Below, one piece after another: positions 35,325 through 45,274 of a stretch of 64,000 nt of DNA. Position 1 is the stretch's first letter. Every line of letters begins with the position of its first letter. A program made the position numbers and the translations under genes. Below the pieces are notes generated by a model. The model saw nothing but the letters and a program-made list of their open reading frames with translations. It ran no database searches and was not told where the DNA came from. Origin of the DNA: Lewinellaceae bacterium (GTDB lineage: Bacteria > Bacteroidota > Bacteroidia > Chitinophagales > Saprospiraceae); the NCBI GenBank assembly GCA_020636325.1, contig JACJYC010000008.1, positions 124,001 through 188,000 of the forward strand. The letters are read 5' to 3'.

Positions 35325-37439
35325 TCATTCTTTCGCAAAACTGCCGATATAAGCGCGGCCGTCCTGCAATATCCTTATCCGGTAGATGCCGGCGGGTAAT
35401 GCGCTCACTTCCAGGCCCTGGCTCAGCTCGGTCGTTGACCAGTTGCCTGCGATTCGGCCGGCGGCATCCAGTATGGTCACCATACCGGAGCCGTTGGCCC
35501 CATCGATGTATAATTTATCCTGGGTGGGGTTGGGAAACAGCCGAACGCTGGCAGGTGCGGGGTGCGGGGTAACGCCTGTGACCAGCGCCCAGCCCGTCGT
35601 CAGTGTTTCTACGGCGCGCGCCGGGGAGTGCAGGATCCAGGCCACGCCGTTTTGGTCGATGCCGGCGTCGAGGGTCGGGTCCGAATCCATCGGTGAATTC
35701 TGAACATCGAAGAAGCGCCAGTCGCCGTCTTCCCGGAAAGCCAGTTGGTTGGATCCCCTGATCCACAGATGGCCGTTTTGGATGCCGATCTGGCGGACCG
35801 GGCCTTCCTCCGGCCAACCCTCCGGCAAGTCGATATAATTCCAGGTTTCGCCGTTCCAGCGGATGAGCTGCTTGGTGTAGCCGCCTACATAGAGGTCGCC
35901 GTTTGCCGGGTCGGAATACATGGAGCTGTAGGAATTTCCGTTCCAACCCGCGGGCCAGTCGATCGGCTCCACCGTGCCGGAATAGGACAGTTTGAACAAG
36001 GTGGAGACCAGGTCCTTGTACAGTACGGTATAAGCGACATCCGCTCCGGCGGCCTTCATTTCCAGTACCGAGTATTCATCGGCGTCTACGGCGGGCATCA
36101 ATTTCCAATCCTGGCCGTTGAAAGCATAAATGCCTTTGGAATAGATGTTGACCCATGGGCGGCCGCCCTGGTCGATCGACATATAGTAGGAGTATTGATC
36201 CGGGAGGTTGCTGTTTTGCGGCGTATATTCGGTGCGGACACCGTCTTTGATGCGGATGATCTTTTTGCTGCTGACCACCCAGCAGGTACCGTCGGGTGCG
36301 AAACCGAAGTCGGAAACAAAATCATTCTGGAGTTCAATGGATTGCGAGCCGTCCATGGTCTGGATCAGGTGGGCGTCGGGTCGGGTCCAGAGTTTGCCGT
36401 CCTGATCGTTGCGGAGCCTGTAAAGGTAGCTTGGCCAGGGCATATTACCCATGGCGGTCATACTTTCAGCCTGACCGCCCGACCAGCGAATCGTATCCGA
36501 GGTGACGCCCACAGAAAATCCGTCGCCGAAAATCATTGCCGTGGGATTGGAGAGCTCCATTCCTACATCGCCCTTTACCCAATCTCCATCCTGGTATTTG
36601 ACAAACCCGTAGTAGTCAACGCATAGCCAGAGGGCGCCTTCCTGGTCTTCGGTCATGAACCGCGCATGGTTGAAAGGAATTTCGGTTTGTTGGAATCCAT
36701 GGGTGATATCCCAGTGGTGCCCGTCGTAGCGACCGACATCGCCGACGTCGGTGATGAACCAGATATCACCGTTGGACTGGCGGTAAAGCTGTGCGCTGCC
36801 GTACGCAAACAGCGAATCCGGAAAACCGCCGTTGGGGTTTATCGGGCTGAGGATATCAAAATCATCCCCATTGGTCCGGAGGAGGAGGTTGCTGGCAATG
36901 AGCACTTCGCCGTCGTCCTGGCGAACCATTTTCCAGGCGCCGCTGACAAAAGGCCCGATTTCCCCCTGGCCGTACCAGGACCAATGGCCGTCGTCATACC
37001 GGCCGATCCCTTCGCTGGTGCCCGCCAGGAGGCGGCCGGAAGCGTCAAAGTTGACGCAATAGGTCATCAGCGGGTTGAATTCATTGTAGGCTTCGGCAGG
37101 ATAGGGAATGGTTTCCCAGGTTCCTTCCGGGGTCTGGAAGCCGATACCGATATCGTACGTTCCGATGAAGATCCGGTTGGTGCCGGGCTCCAGTTTAATG
37201 GATTCGATCTTATTGGACGGCAGCCCTGCGGAAATGCGGGTCCAGTGGTCGGTCAGTTCGCCGGTTTGTTTGTCCACCAGGTAGATACCCGCATCGGTGG
37301 CCAGGTAGATCAGGTCGTCTGTTTCCAACCAGTCATTGACCTTGGAAGGCTTGTATTTCGCGTCCCAGGTCCAGGTGTTCTGGGCCGTCAGGGCGCCGAA
37401 GAACAGGCAAATGAAGGAGAGCAATAAAATTCTAGACAT
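35325..37439 (-). CDS. Secreted propeller protein with type A T9SS sorting domain
   Basis: 704 residues from ATG 37439 (MSRILLLSFICLFFGALTAQ). The body is a two-component-regulator-like beta-propeller (many WFITDVGDVGRYDG / GxLWxR repeats, residues 20-610) not fused to any kinase. The last 75 residues, VRLFPNPTQDKLYIDG to RIRILQDGR, are a classical Por-type secretion tail, so the protein is exported by T9SS and anchored or released at the surface. Ligand unknown. The ATG at 37496 gives no signal peptide and was rejected. Confidence 0.87.
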   Translation of the reverse strand: MSRILLLSFICLFFGALTAQNTWTWDAKYKPSKVNDWLETDDLIYLATDAGIYLVDKQTGELTDHWTRISAGLPSNKIESIKLEPGTNRIFIGTYDIGIGFQTPEGTWETIPYPAEAYNEFNPLMTYCVNFDASGRLLAGTSEGIGRYDDGHWSWYGQGEIGPFVSGAWKMVRQDDGEVLIASNLLLRTNGDDFDILSPINPNGGFPDSLFAYGSAQLYRQSNGDIWFITDVGDVGRYDGHHWDITHGFQQTEIPFNHARFMTEDQEGALWLCVDYYGFVKYQDGDWVKGDVGMELSNPTAMIFGDGFSVGVTSDTIRWSGGQAESMTAMGNMPWPSYLYRLRNDQDGKLWTRPDAHLIQTMDGSQSIELQNDFVSDFGFAPDGTCWVVSSKKIIRIKDGVRTEYTPQNSNLPDQYSYYMSIDQGGRPWVNIYSKGIYAFNGQDWKLMPAVDADEYSVLEMKAAGADVAYTVLYKDLVSTLFKLSYSGTVEPIDWPAGWNGNSYSSMYSDPANGDLYVGGYTKQLIRWNGETWNYIDLPEGWPEEGPVRQIGIQNGHLWIRGSNQLAFREDGDWRFFDVQNSPMDSDPTLDAGIDQNGVAWILHSPARAVETLTTGWALVTGVTPHPAPASVRLFPNPTQDKLYIDGANGSGMVTILDAAGRIAGNWSTTELSQGLEVSALPAGIYRIRILQDGRAYIGSFAKE

Positions 37440-37593
37440 CTCTTGACTTGTTTTATAGGCACAAGTTAGGCATACCGGAAGCGGCGGACAAGTCAATTTT
37501 AAAGTATAAATTAAATTTGTAATTGCGTTTTGAATGGAATTAATATATTTATAACATTATTCAAACTTATTTTAAATTAAATCTTTAATTGAA

Positions 37594-39069
37594 TTGAAAC
37601 CGGCCGGCAACAAACTCTTTTTGCTGATTAAAAGCCTGAATGCGGCGGAAAAGCGCCATTTCCGGCGCCAGGCCACCCTGCACGGCAAGGCTGACCTGGA
37701 TTACCTGCAGCTTTTCAGCGCTTTGGAACACATGGCCGAATTTTCGGATGAAACCCTGAAGAACAGCCTGGCGGGCGCCGCTTTCCTGGGGCATTTACCC
37801 GTCATCAAAGAGCAACTTTATCAGCGGTTGCTCGACAGTTTACACCTCTATTATATGGAGCAATCGCCGGAGGAGCAGGTCAAGCGCAAGCTCCACCAGG
37901 TTTATATTTTGCTGAAAAAGGGTATGGAAGACCAGGCGGGCGCGCTTTTGACCCGCCTCAAAAAGCAGATCACGCGGGACGGGTTGACCTTTTTTTGGCC
38001 GGAATACATGGACCTGAAACGCGCCTGGCTGGAAAAAAAATTCAAATCAGGGCTTTCTCCTGCCCAACTGGATCAATGGAGGGGCGAATACGAGGCCTGC
38101 CTGGATGCCCTCCGCCTGGATGCCGGGCATGCCTGGTTGAAAAGCGAAATGGCGCGGCTGCACGTCCAGCGGGTCCGGCACGGCAACGACGCGGCATCTC
38201 ATCTTCGGGTGTCTTTTGATGCGGTCCAGCCGGAAGGCGTATCCAATGCCGGGAAGGCCGATTACCAACAGGCGCGCTCCCTGTTCTATTTCATGCGGGG
38301 AGAAATGGAGGAAGCCTATCAATCCAACCGGGCGTTGGTGGAAACCTTGGAGCAATTCCCGGAAAATGCCCGCTTCATCGCCGAGCGTTACCTGTCCACC
38401 CTCTACAACCTGCTCATCGACCAGCTTCAACTGGGGGACCATGCGGGATTGAGCCGCGGGGTGGAGAAATTGCGCGCCCTTCGGCATCGCCCGGCCTTCA
38501 AACAGATCCAGGGGCTCGACATCCGGATTTTCCAGTGGAGTTCCCAACTGGAACTGAACAGCCTGGTGGCGCAGCGCAAATACGCGGAAGCTTTCCGGAA
38601 GTTCCCGGAGATCGCGGACAACCTCCAACTCCTGGAAAAACGCCTGCCCCCGCAAGCCGTGGTCACCTTGCGCTATCTGCTGGGACTGATCGCTTTCCAA
38701 ACCGGCCATTTCGAACCGGCGCTGGCGCAGATCACGCCGCTCTACCAGGAGAACCGTCCAGCCGTAGCCGAAGAGATCTACCGCTATGCGTTGTGGCTGT
38801 ACCTCCTCATCCACTACGAACTGGGCAATCACCAATTCATGGATCATCTCCTGGTGAGCGCCCGCAGGCAAATCGCCCAGCGTACCGACGTATTGAAAGC
38901 GGAACGCCTGCTGCTCTCCAATCTTCGGCGGCTCACGGCGGCCATCGGTCCCGGAGAAGAAAAAATGATCAAACGGGAATGGCAGGAAGAGATGAAAACC
39001 TTGATGCAGGTAGGGTCGGAACGGCGTTTTTTTGATTACCTGGATCTGGAGGGGTGGTTGGGGGGGTGA
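37594..39069 (+). CDS. Large helical protein of unknown function (type seen in Saprospiria)
   Basis: 491 residues with a TTG start at 37594; a stop at 37573 lies just upstream and there is no ATG before residue 47. All-alpha, with helix pairs recalling TPR-like repeats (QLYQRLLDSLHLYYMEQSPEEQ, GHFEPALAQITPLYQENRP). No signal or membrane segment. It resembles in size and layout the protein encoded at 42976-44421 (both open with LFLLIKSL/LVKFLADI ... AEKRHFRR/KERERFRQF), so they appear to be distant paralogues. Function unknown; a scaffold role would suit the fold. Confidence 0.7.
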   Translation: MKPAGNKLFLLIKSLNAAEKRHFRRQATLHGKADLDYLQLFSALEHMAEFSDETLKNSLAGAAFLGHLPVIKEQLYQRLLDSLHLYYMEQSPEEQVKRKLHQVYILLKKGMEDQAGALLTRLKKQITRDGLTFFWPEYMDLKRAWLEKKFKSGLSPAQLDQWRGEYEACLDALRLDAGHAWLKSEMARLHVQRVRHGNDAASHLRVSFDAVQPEGVSNAGKADYQQARSLFYFMRGEMEEAYQSNRALVETLEQFPENARFIAERYLSTLYNLLIDQLQLGDHAGLSRGVEKLRALRHRPAFKQIQGLDIRIFQWSSQLELNSLVAQRKYAEAFRKFPEIADNLQLLEKRLPPQAVVTLRYLLGLIAFQTGHFEPALAQITPLYQENRPAVAEEIYRYALWLYLLIHYELGNHQFMDHLLVSARRQIAQRTDVLKAERLLLSNLRRLTAAIGPGEEKMIKREWQEEMKTLMQVGSERRFFDYLDLEGWLGG

Positions 39070-39074
39070 GGTGT

Positions 39075-39137
39075 TTGTGTTGGTTTATGTTGGTTTATTC
39101 TGGTTTGTTTTGGTTTATTTTGGTTTATTCTGGTTCG
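39075..39137. repeat. TTGGTTTATT array
   Basis: TTGGTTTATGTTGGTTTATTCTGG-like units (about 10-12 bp) repeated six times right after the stop of the helical protein gene. Confidence 0.8.
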
Positions 39138-39159
39138 GGGTAACGGCAGCCAACAACCA

Positions 39160-39276
39160 TAAACCCGCCTACGCCGAGGCTATGGCCACCGGGCGACGAA
39201 GCCCATGGCGAAGTTGCTGGGCGGAGCAACAACAAACAACAACAAACAACAACAAACAACAACAAACAATCATAAT
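39160..39276. repeat. Composite element: CCCGCC hairpin pair plus AACAACAAAC array (copy 1)
   Basis: CCCGCCTACGCCGAGGCTATGG, ACCGGGCGACGAAGCCCATGG, CGAAGTTGCTGGGCGGAGC, then four AACAACAAAC units reaching to 3 bp from the stop codon of the leftward YdiJ-type gene. A near-identical copy in inverse orientation lies at 46222-46425. Confidence 0.9.
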
Positions 39277-42198
39277 CTACAAAACCGCTCCCCACAACCC
39301 TTCCACCGGATGCACGGCCTTTCGCCCCGCTCCATCCAGGATCTGGTGCCGGCAGCTTGTGCCGGGCGCGGCGATCAGCGTATCCGCGTCGGCTTCCCGG
39401 ACGGCGGGCATCAGCACCATTTCGCCGATCTGCATGCTGAGGTCGTAGTGGTCCTTTTCGTAGCCGAACGAGCCGGCCATGCCGCAGCAACCGGATGGGA
39501 TGACGCTCACGGTCCAGTTTTCGGGTAACGCCAATACAAAAGCGCTATCGGCTACGCTCGCCAGGGCTTTTTGGTGGCAGTGGCCGTGCAGCAAGATCTT
39601 TTTCGGCTCCCGGGTAAACTGCTCCGGTCCGATCCGGCCGGCCTTGGCCTCCCGGGCCAGGAATTCCTCGATCATCAGCGTGAAAGGCGCGATCCGGTCA
39701 GCTTCGGCCTGGGCTTTGCCGCGCAACAAGCGGGGGTATTCATCCCGGAAACTGAGGATGGCCGAGGGCTCCAACCCTACCAACGGGGTATCTTCGCTGA
39801 GCAATTTCCCGAATATCCGCACGTTTTTAGCGGCTTTCTTCCGCGCATTCAACAACAGGCCCTTCGAAATGGCAGCCCGCCCGCTGGCGGCGTGCCCGGG
39901 CATGCGCACATCATACCCCAGTCGCGACAGCAATTCAACGGCCTTGATCCCGATGCCGGTGTCGTTGTAATTGGTGAATTCATCGCAGAAAAAATAGACC
40001 CGGCCTTTTGGTGTCCCTTTCGGCCGGAGTTTCCGGCGATTGCGCCTGAACCATTTCCGCAGCGACATCGGTTGCAACGCGGGCAATGAGCGCTCCGGAG
40101 CGATTTCCAGGAACGCTTTTAACTTAGCGCCCCACTTGGGATGGCGCATCACCCGATTGGCCAACCCCGGCGCCCACATGCCCAGGGCGTTCAGGCGATC
40201 GATGTTGGCAATGGCCCGGATCTTCAGCGGGATGCCCTTTTTTCGCCAGAGCTGGTGCTGGTATTCCGCCTTCAAGGCGGCCATATCCACATTCGAAGGG
40301 CATTCGGAGGTACAGCCCTTGCACGAGAGGCAGAGGTCCATGGCCTCGTGCAGCGCCGGGTGGTCGAACGGGTTTTCTTTCACGTTCATGGTGAGCACCT
40401 CGCGCAGCGCATTGGCACGCCCCCGGGTCGCATCTTTTTCATCGCGGGTAGCCCGGTAACTCGGACACATCACGCCGCCGGAAAAATTGAGCTTGCGGCA
40501 ATCCCCGGAACCGTTGCACTTTTCGGCCAGGTGCAAAATACCGCCGACCGCCGAGAAGTCGAATGCCGTATCAAAATGCGGTTCCGCCGGGTTCACTTCG
40601 TGCCGCAGGTTCTCGGTCATCGGCGCGGTATCCGTGATCTTGCCGGGATTGAACAAGCGGTTGGGATCCCAGGTTTGTTTTACCCGCTTCAGCAATTCGT
40701 AGTTCTTTTGCCCCAGCACGATGGGGATGAACGGCCCGCGCACGCGCCCGTCGCCGTGTTCGCCGCTGAGGGAGCCGCCGTATTTCTTGACCAATCGGGC
40801 GGTTGCTTCTGCGATTTCTTCCATCTCGCGCACGCCTTCTTCCGTTTTCAGGTTGACGGACGGCCGCAGGTGCAATTCACCGGCCCCGGCGTGGGCATAA
40901 TAGACTACGCGCTGGTTGAAGGTTTCCATCATTTCGCCGAACTCCCGGATATAGGCGGGCAGGTCGGCGAGGTCAACGGCTGTATCTTCCACAAATTCCA
41001 GCGGCTTGCGGTCGCTTTTGATATTGGACAAGACGCCGAATCCGGCGGCGCGCAAGGCCAGTACCCGGGGCGTATCGGGCGGGTAGACCAGCGGGAAAGC
41101 GTACCCCAGTCCAAGCGTTCTGAGGTGGGCCACCGTGGCGTAGGCCGTCGCTTCGGCCGCAAGGCGGGTTGGGCCCCGGTGTTCGATGATGAGCACGGCG
41201 GCCGGGTCGCCCTGAAGGAAGAAGCGGTTTTTCTGTTGTTCGCGGTTCTCTTTGGTACAGTCCAGGATGATCTTGTCCATCAGCTCACAACCGTAGGGTT
41301 CGTATTGCATGGCGACGAGCGTGGCCTGCATGGCCTCGTCCAGGGAGTTGAAATGAGCGCAAAGCAGCACCTCTTCCGGCGGCGGCAGCGGATCCAGTTT
41401 GAAGGTGATCTCTGCGGTGATGGCCAGCGTGCCTTCCGATCCCGCGAGGAGCTTGGACAGGTTGATATCTGGTCCGCCGGGGGTAAAGACGTTTGAATTG
41501 AGCAGGATATCGAGCGCGTAGCCGGTATTGCGGCGGTGAATGTTCGGTTTGGGGTATTCCCGGCGGATCTCTTCCTGAACTTCGGGGTTGCTCAATTCAT
41601 CGCGCAATTGGCGGTAGATCCGGTTTTCGAGCGTGTCGCCGATGCATTTCTGCTGGAATTCATCCGGTGAATTCGGACCGAATGTCGCTTCCGAGCCGTC
41701 GCTCAGCAGGGTTTTCACCTGAGTGACCTTGTCGCGCGTAACGCCGTATTTAATAGAGGTGGTCCCGCAGGAGTTGTTGCCCAGCATCCCGCCCAGCATA
41801 CACCGGCTGGCGGTAGAGGTATTGGGTCCGAAAAAGAGGCCGTGGGGTTTGAGAAAGGCATTCAGTTCATCGCGGATCACACCGGGTTGGACGCGCACCC
41901 AGCGTTCCTTCACATTCAACTCCAGGATTTGGTTCAGGTATTTCGACACATCCACGATCAACCCTTCACCGACGACCTGTCCGGCAAGTGAGGTGCCTGC
42001 CGTCCGGGGGATGAGCGGCACCCGATGGTCGGCGGCAAACCGGACGATCTTTTTAAGGTCGCTTTCATTTCTGGGCAACGCCACGCCGAGAGGTTTTTGC
42101 TTGTAAATGGACCCGTCGGTGGAATAGAGCATGCGGTGAAGGTCGTCGGTGTGGAGTTCGCCTTCGAGTCGTGCGGCGAGGTTTTGGAGGTTGGTCAT
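39277..42198 (-). CDS. FAD-linked and iron-sulfur oxidoreductase, YdiJ/D-2-hydroxyglutarate dehydrogenase type
   Basis: 973 residues. The N-terminal FAD-binding domain (PCMH) has PRTAGTSLAGQVVG and GPNTSTASRCMLGGMLGNNSCG. A FAD-linked-oxidase C-terminal domain has SGEHGDGRVRGPF. Then an iron-sulfur domain with CLSCKGCTSECPSNVDM, and two CCG-type segments (GHCHQKAL, SGCCGMAGSFGYE). It matches the fused three-part enzymes that oxidise D-2-hydroxyacids and pass electrons to a quinone-linked carrier. Cytosolic or membrane-peripheral. The stop adjoins the AACAACAAAC array. Exact substrate uncertain. Confidence 0.9.
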   Translation of the reverse strand: MTNLQNLAARLEGELHTDDLHRMLYSTDGSIYKQKPLGVALPRNESDLKKIVRFAADHRVPLIPRTAGTSLAGQVVGEGLIVDVSKYLNQILELNVKERWVRVQPGVIRDELNAFLKPHGLFFGPNTSTASRCMLGGMLGNNSCGTTSIKYGVTRDKVTQVKTLLSDGSEATFGPNSPDEFQQKCIGDTLENRIYRQLRDELSNPEVQEEIRREYPKPNIHRRNTGYALDILLNSNVFTPGGPDINLSKLLAGSEGTLAITAEITFKLDPLPPPEEVLLCAHFNSLDEAMQATLVAMQYEPYGCELMDKIILDCTKENREQQKNRFFLQGDPAAVLIIEHRGPTRLAAEATAYATVAHLRTLGLGYAFPLVYPPDTPRVLALRAAGFGVLSNIKSDRKPLEFVEDTAVDLADLPAYIREFGEMMETFNQRVVYYAHAGAGELHLRPSVNLKTEEGVREMEEIAEATARLVKKYGGSLSGEHGDGRVRGPFIPIVLGQKNYELLKRVKQTWDPNRLFNPGKITDTAPMTENLRHEVNPAEPHFDTAFDFSAVGGILHLAEKCNGSGDCRKLNFSGGVMCPSYRATRDEKDATRGRANALREVLTMNVKENPFDHPALHEAMDLCLSCKGCTSECPSNVDMAALKAEYQHQLWRKKGIPLKIRAIANIDRLNALGMWAPGLANRVMRHPKWGAKLKAFLEIAPERSLPALQPMSLRKWFRRNRRKLRPKGTPKGRVYFFCDEFTNYNDTGIGIKAVELLSRLGYDVRMPGHAASGRAAISKGLLLNARKKAAKNVRIFGKLLSEDTPLVGLEPSAILSFRDEYPRLLRGKAQAEADRIAPFTLMIEEFLAREAKAGRIGPEQFTREPKKILLHGHCHQKALASVADSAFVLALPENWTVSVIPSGCCGMAGSFGYEKDHYDLSMQIGEMVLMPAVREADADTLIAAPGTSCRHQILDGAGRKAVHPVEGLWGAVL

Positions 42199-42309
42199 GA
42201 CTGTTGGATGCGTGGTTTAAATACACCGGGCAAATTTAAGGCTTTCACGCACCTCTGTTGAGGTTTGCCCAATTTTCCGTATCTTGCATAATCATTCAAA
42301 GCAATCAAA

Positions 42310-42876
42310 GTGGGCGCCGAACCTGAAAAACCACTCCTGAAAAAATACCGCCTGACCGTGGAGGATTACCACCGGATGGGAGAAACCGGTATTTTGTCCG
42401 AAGATACGCGCGTTGAATTGCTCCATGGTGAAATCATTGAAAGGAGCCCTATTAACAGTCCGCATGCCGGAGCCGTAAATAAGCTAAATAAATTGCTTTC
42501 TAAACTTTTTGGCGATCAGGCCGTGATCAGTGTTCAAAACCCCATTGAACTGGGGCCGGATTCCGAGCCCGAGCCGGATATCGCCGTCCTGAAAATGCGC
42601 TCCGACCTGTACTCCGACGCCCATCCGCGGGCTGAGGACATTCTCCTCGTGATCGAAGTGGCCGGGTCCAGTCTTCAAAAGGATCGCCAGGTAAAAATGC
42701 CGTTGTACGCCGAAGCGGGCATTCCCGAGGCCTGGGTGATCGACCTGGAGGGAAAAACCATCGAGGTGTATTCCTCTCCGACGCCGGAGGGGTATTCCCG
42801 GATCGATATTTACCGACGAGGGGATGTATTGGAGACGGGGATGGTGAAGGGCGTTGAAGCCGGTCAAATATTGTGA
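42310..42876 (+). CDS. Uma2-family (DUF820) endonuclease-fold protein
   Basis: 188 residues with GTG start at 42310. YRLTVEDYHRMGETGIL at the N-terminus, VELLHGEIIERSPIN, then the restriction-like core: PEPDIAVLK (catalytic Asp), LLVIEVAGSSLQKDRQVKMPLYAEAGIPEAWVIDL (Glu and Lys of the PD-(D/E)XK site). The family is abundant in cyanobacteria and some Bacteroidota; biological role unclear. Divergent from the YdiJ-type gene with 110 bp between. The next ATG is at residue 23, inside the domain, so GTG is preferred. Confidence 0.85.
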   Translation: MGAEPEKPLLKKYRLTVEDYHRMGETGILSEDTRVELLHGEIIERSPINSPHAGAVNKLNKLLSKLFGDQAVISVQNPIELGPDSEPEPDIAVLKMRSDLYSDAHPRAEDILLVIEVAGSSLQKDRQVKMPLYAEAGIPEAWVIDLEGKTIEVYSSPTPEGYSRIDIYRRGDVLETGMVKGVEAGQIL

Positions 42877-42975
42877 ATTATCGAAGCCGTTTCGCTGTAA
42901 AAGTTTAACACCGGCTCTTGGCATCACGACGTCTCACCTTTGTTTTACCTATTATTTTCTACCTTCCTTCCCGTC

Positions 42976-44421
42976 TCACGCCGCCGCACACTCCTCCAGC
43001 AGCCAGAACTTGTTGATCACGTTCTTGGTCTGGTCGATCTTCTGGTGCAGGTCGCTGAGCTTGTCTTTCAGGTTTTGTTTGGAATAGGTATAGGATTGGT
43101 GTTTGAGCATCACCAGGCGCTTGGCGAACCGGAGGAAATTGGTATATCCCCGCTTTTGGTCGGTTGAGATCTTCTGGCTGCGGATCACGTAGATGCGGAA
43201 GGTTTCGATGAGGGAGAGCAGGGCCTCCGTGTCGCGCAGTTCGTAATAAGTGCGCAGGAGGAGGAAGGTCGTGTTCAGGTGGTATTTTACGTCGGTGAAC
43301 TGTACGAGCAGCAGGGCGTCGAGGGCCTCGTTGTACATTTTCTTGTTGAAATAGAGGTGCGCCAGGTTGTAGTTGAAGGCGTTGTCGCGGTGCTTGGCGG
43401 GCAGTTTATCCTTATAATCGTTGATGAACTGTTCGGTCCATTCGTATTCCTTGAGGCTGCAACCCAGCACCGTGATGTTCTTGAAGTTCCATTCGGACAG
43501 CAGGCCGTGGTCGAGCAACAGGCCGGTACGGAGGCCGAGTTTGTAGAGTTGGAACAGTTCGCGGTGGTAATCGTTGGCGCCCAGGTTGATCTGCCGGATA
43601 CAGTGGTTGGTGAGGAAGGTATAGAGGTCGGCCTGTTCGGTATGGCTGAGCGAGTCGATCTTCGTGTCCAGGATCACTTTAAGGGTTTGGTAGTGTTCGG
43701 GGTTGTTGTCCTCGCGCAGGCTCATGAGGATGGTATAATAGACGATGACGGCGTTGACCTCCTGGAATTCATCCCAATTCTCCCGGATATGCTCCAGGAT
43801 ATCGTCCAGGAGGCGGAAGTTGTAATGGGTGTTCATCATCATCATGTTGGCTGTGAGGTGGCAGCAATGGCGCAGTTTTTCGGCCAGGTAGAAGCGGTCC
43901 AGGTTGTCGAGCATCTGCTGGAAGTTCTCCGATTTGGAGCGGTCCTCGTAGTGGCCGGCGTAGTAGGCGAGCAGGGAGTTCAGCTTATAATTGGCGTAGA
44001 ACAGCTTGTAATCGCGGTGCGGGTGCCGTTCGAGGGTTTTCTCCAGTTGTTTGCCGCGGTTTTTGAGCAGGTCGAACTGGTTGCTCTCAAAGGCGGCTTC
44101 CAGGGCAAAGAGCTCTTCCTGAAAATCGCTTTGCTCGAACATTTCGTAGGCCAGGAACTTGTGGTACAGCTTTTTGAGGTAGGACATGATGTTGTGCAAC
44201 TGCTGTTCGTCGTACTTCACGCCCGGGAACAATTTTTTGAATACCTTGCACTTGTCGAGCGATTTTTCGGTGCCCCGGTCAATGGCGTCGAGGATGATTT
44301 TCATCAGTTCGGTGGTCTTCTCATGCTGGTTGATATAGGGCGAAATCACGAACTGGCGGAACCTTTCGCGTTCTTTTGGGGTGATGTCTGCCAAAAATTT
44401 GACCAATTTGCTGCTCTCCAT
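42976..44421 (-). CDS. Large helical protein of unknown function
   Basis: 481 residues, cytosolic, almost wholly alpha-helical with TPR-like helix pairs (YNLAHLYFNKKMYNEALDAL, TTFLLLRTYYELRDTEALL). Opens SSKLVKFLADITPKERERFRQFV, comparable in order to the protein at 37594-39069. Both have an N-terminal module of about 110 residues with a YLKKLYHKFLAYE-like helix. No catalytic motif is seen. Regulation unknown. The 1.1 kb upstream holds two RNA candidates on the other strand. Confidence 0.72.
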   Translation of the reverse strand: MESSKLVKFLADITPKERERFRQFVISPYINQHEKTTELMKIILDAIDRGTEKSLDKCKVFKKLFPGVKYDEQQLHNIMSYLKKLYHKFLAYEMFEQSDFQEELFALEAAFESNQFDLLKNRGKQLEKTLERHPHRDYKLFYANYKLNSLLAYYAGHYEDRSKSENFQQMLDNLDRFYLAEKLRHCCHLTANMMMMNTHYNFRLLDDILEHIRENWDEFQEVNAVIVYYTILMSLREDNNPEHYQTLKVILDTKIDSLSHTEQADLYTFLTNHCIRQINLGANDYHRELFQLYKLGLRTGLLLDHGLLSEWNFKNITVLGCSLKEYEWTEQFINDYKDKLPAKHRDNAFNYNLAHLYFNKKMYNEALDALLLVQFTDVKYHLNTTFLLLRTYYELRDTEALLSLIETFRIYVIRSQKISTDQKRGYTNFLRFAKRLVMLKHQSYTYSKQNLKDKLSDLHQKIDQTKNVINKFWLLEECAAA

Positions 44422-44577
44422 AGTCAGATAAATTAAAAAATTATAACAGTATCCAACGCAAAAGTAATGTCAATTTTCTGAATTACAACATTTTAACATT
44501 ATATCAACTGAGAATTTTCTTTCAGTAAGCCAATTAATTGTACTACCACTCAGTCGTTTCTCACCTTAATTTTGTGT

Positions 44578-44789
44578 TATCAAAACATGGTGAAACACTA
44601 TAGCACATTTCGACTCGCTACTAGCAAGTTGTAATTCCCGAAGTCACGACCACTACTGACAGTTATAATCCTGAAATTTTGAATTCGAAAAGGGTTCACA
44701 TCCCTAAGAAAAAAGAACAAGTTATAATCTCATGAGTGCCTAATCGGAAAGGGTATCACGTTCACCAGGTGGTACCCTTTTTTTTATTC
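44578..44789 (+). ncRNA. Candidate non-coding RNA with orphan terminator
   Basis: It lies between the divergent helical-protein and rpe genes. TAATTTTG at 44568-44575 (TAnnTTTG) gives a plausible start, and a strong terminator ends it at 44749-44787, about 210 nt. It contains related phrases CAAGTTGTAATTCCCGAAG, CAGTTATAATCCTGAAA and CAAGTTATAATCTCATGAG. No protein frame of note. Family unknown. Confidence 0.45.
44749..44787 (+). terminator. Rho-independent terminator
   Basis: An 11-bp stem AAGGGTATCAC / GTGGTACCCTT with a nine-base loop and a run of nine T. Confidence 0.88.
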
Positions 44790-45274
44790 CCGCCCGGGGT
44801 GTTTCTGTTGCGCCCGGCTTCTTTCCTCAAATAACTTATGCCTTACCATCATTTGCGGGAACTGATCCTGCGGAGCGTCTGCCGCCGGCGCATGAACGGT
44901 TTCTTCCAGGCATCTTTCCATCCGACTGAAATTCCGGTACCGTACTGCGCACCGGCTGATTTTTCTGCCGGCGGTACACCCGCCCTGCGATTCGGGCCAT
45001 AATATTTACGAAAATTCCGGGCGAAGGTTGCCTCTTAGAAGGGACAAAATGAATTTGAGAAATGAAAAAGGAGGGAATTCTATCTTTTTTTTATTCAAAA
45101 ACAACCTTGATATTGATAATAATTATATATGAATTGGGCCAAGAAATTTGGATTGTTTACAAGTTAAGATATTGATTTTCAGGCGATTTAAAGAAGGGCG
45201 ATTGGCTAAAAAATCCCAGTAATTCTATAAAATGTACTACCTCTGGGTGATTTTTTACCCGACCTTTGTATTGT

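Noticed and set aside
40141..41496. 451-codon rightward frame
   Set aside because: Antisense to the YdiJ-type gene, no recognisable motif.
43279..44436. 385-codon rightward frame rich in Val and Glu
   Set aside because: Antisense to the helical protein gene; composition mirrors the sense codons.
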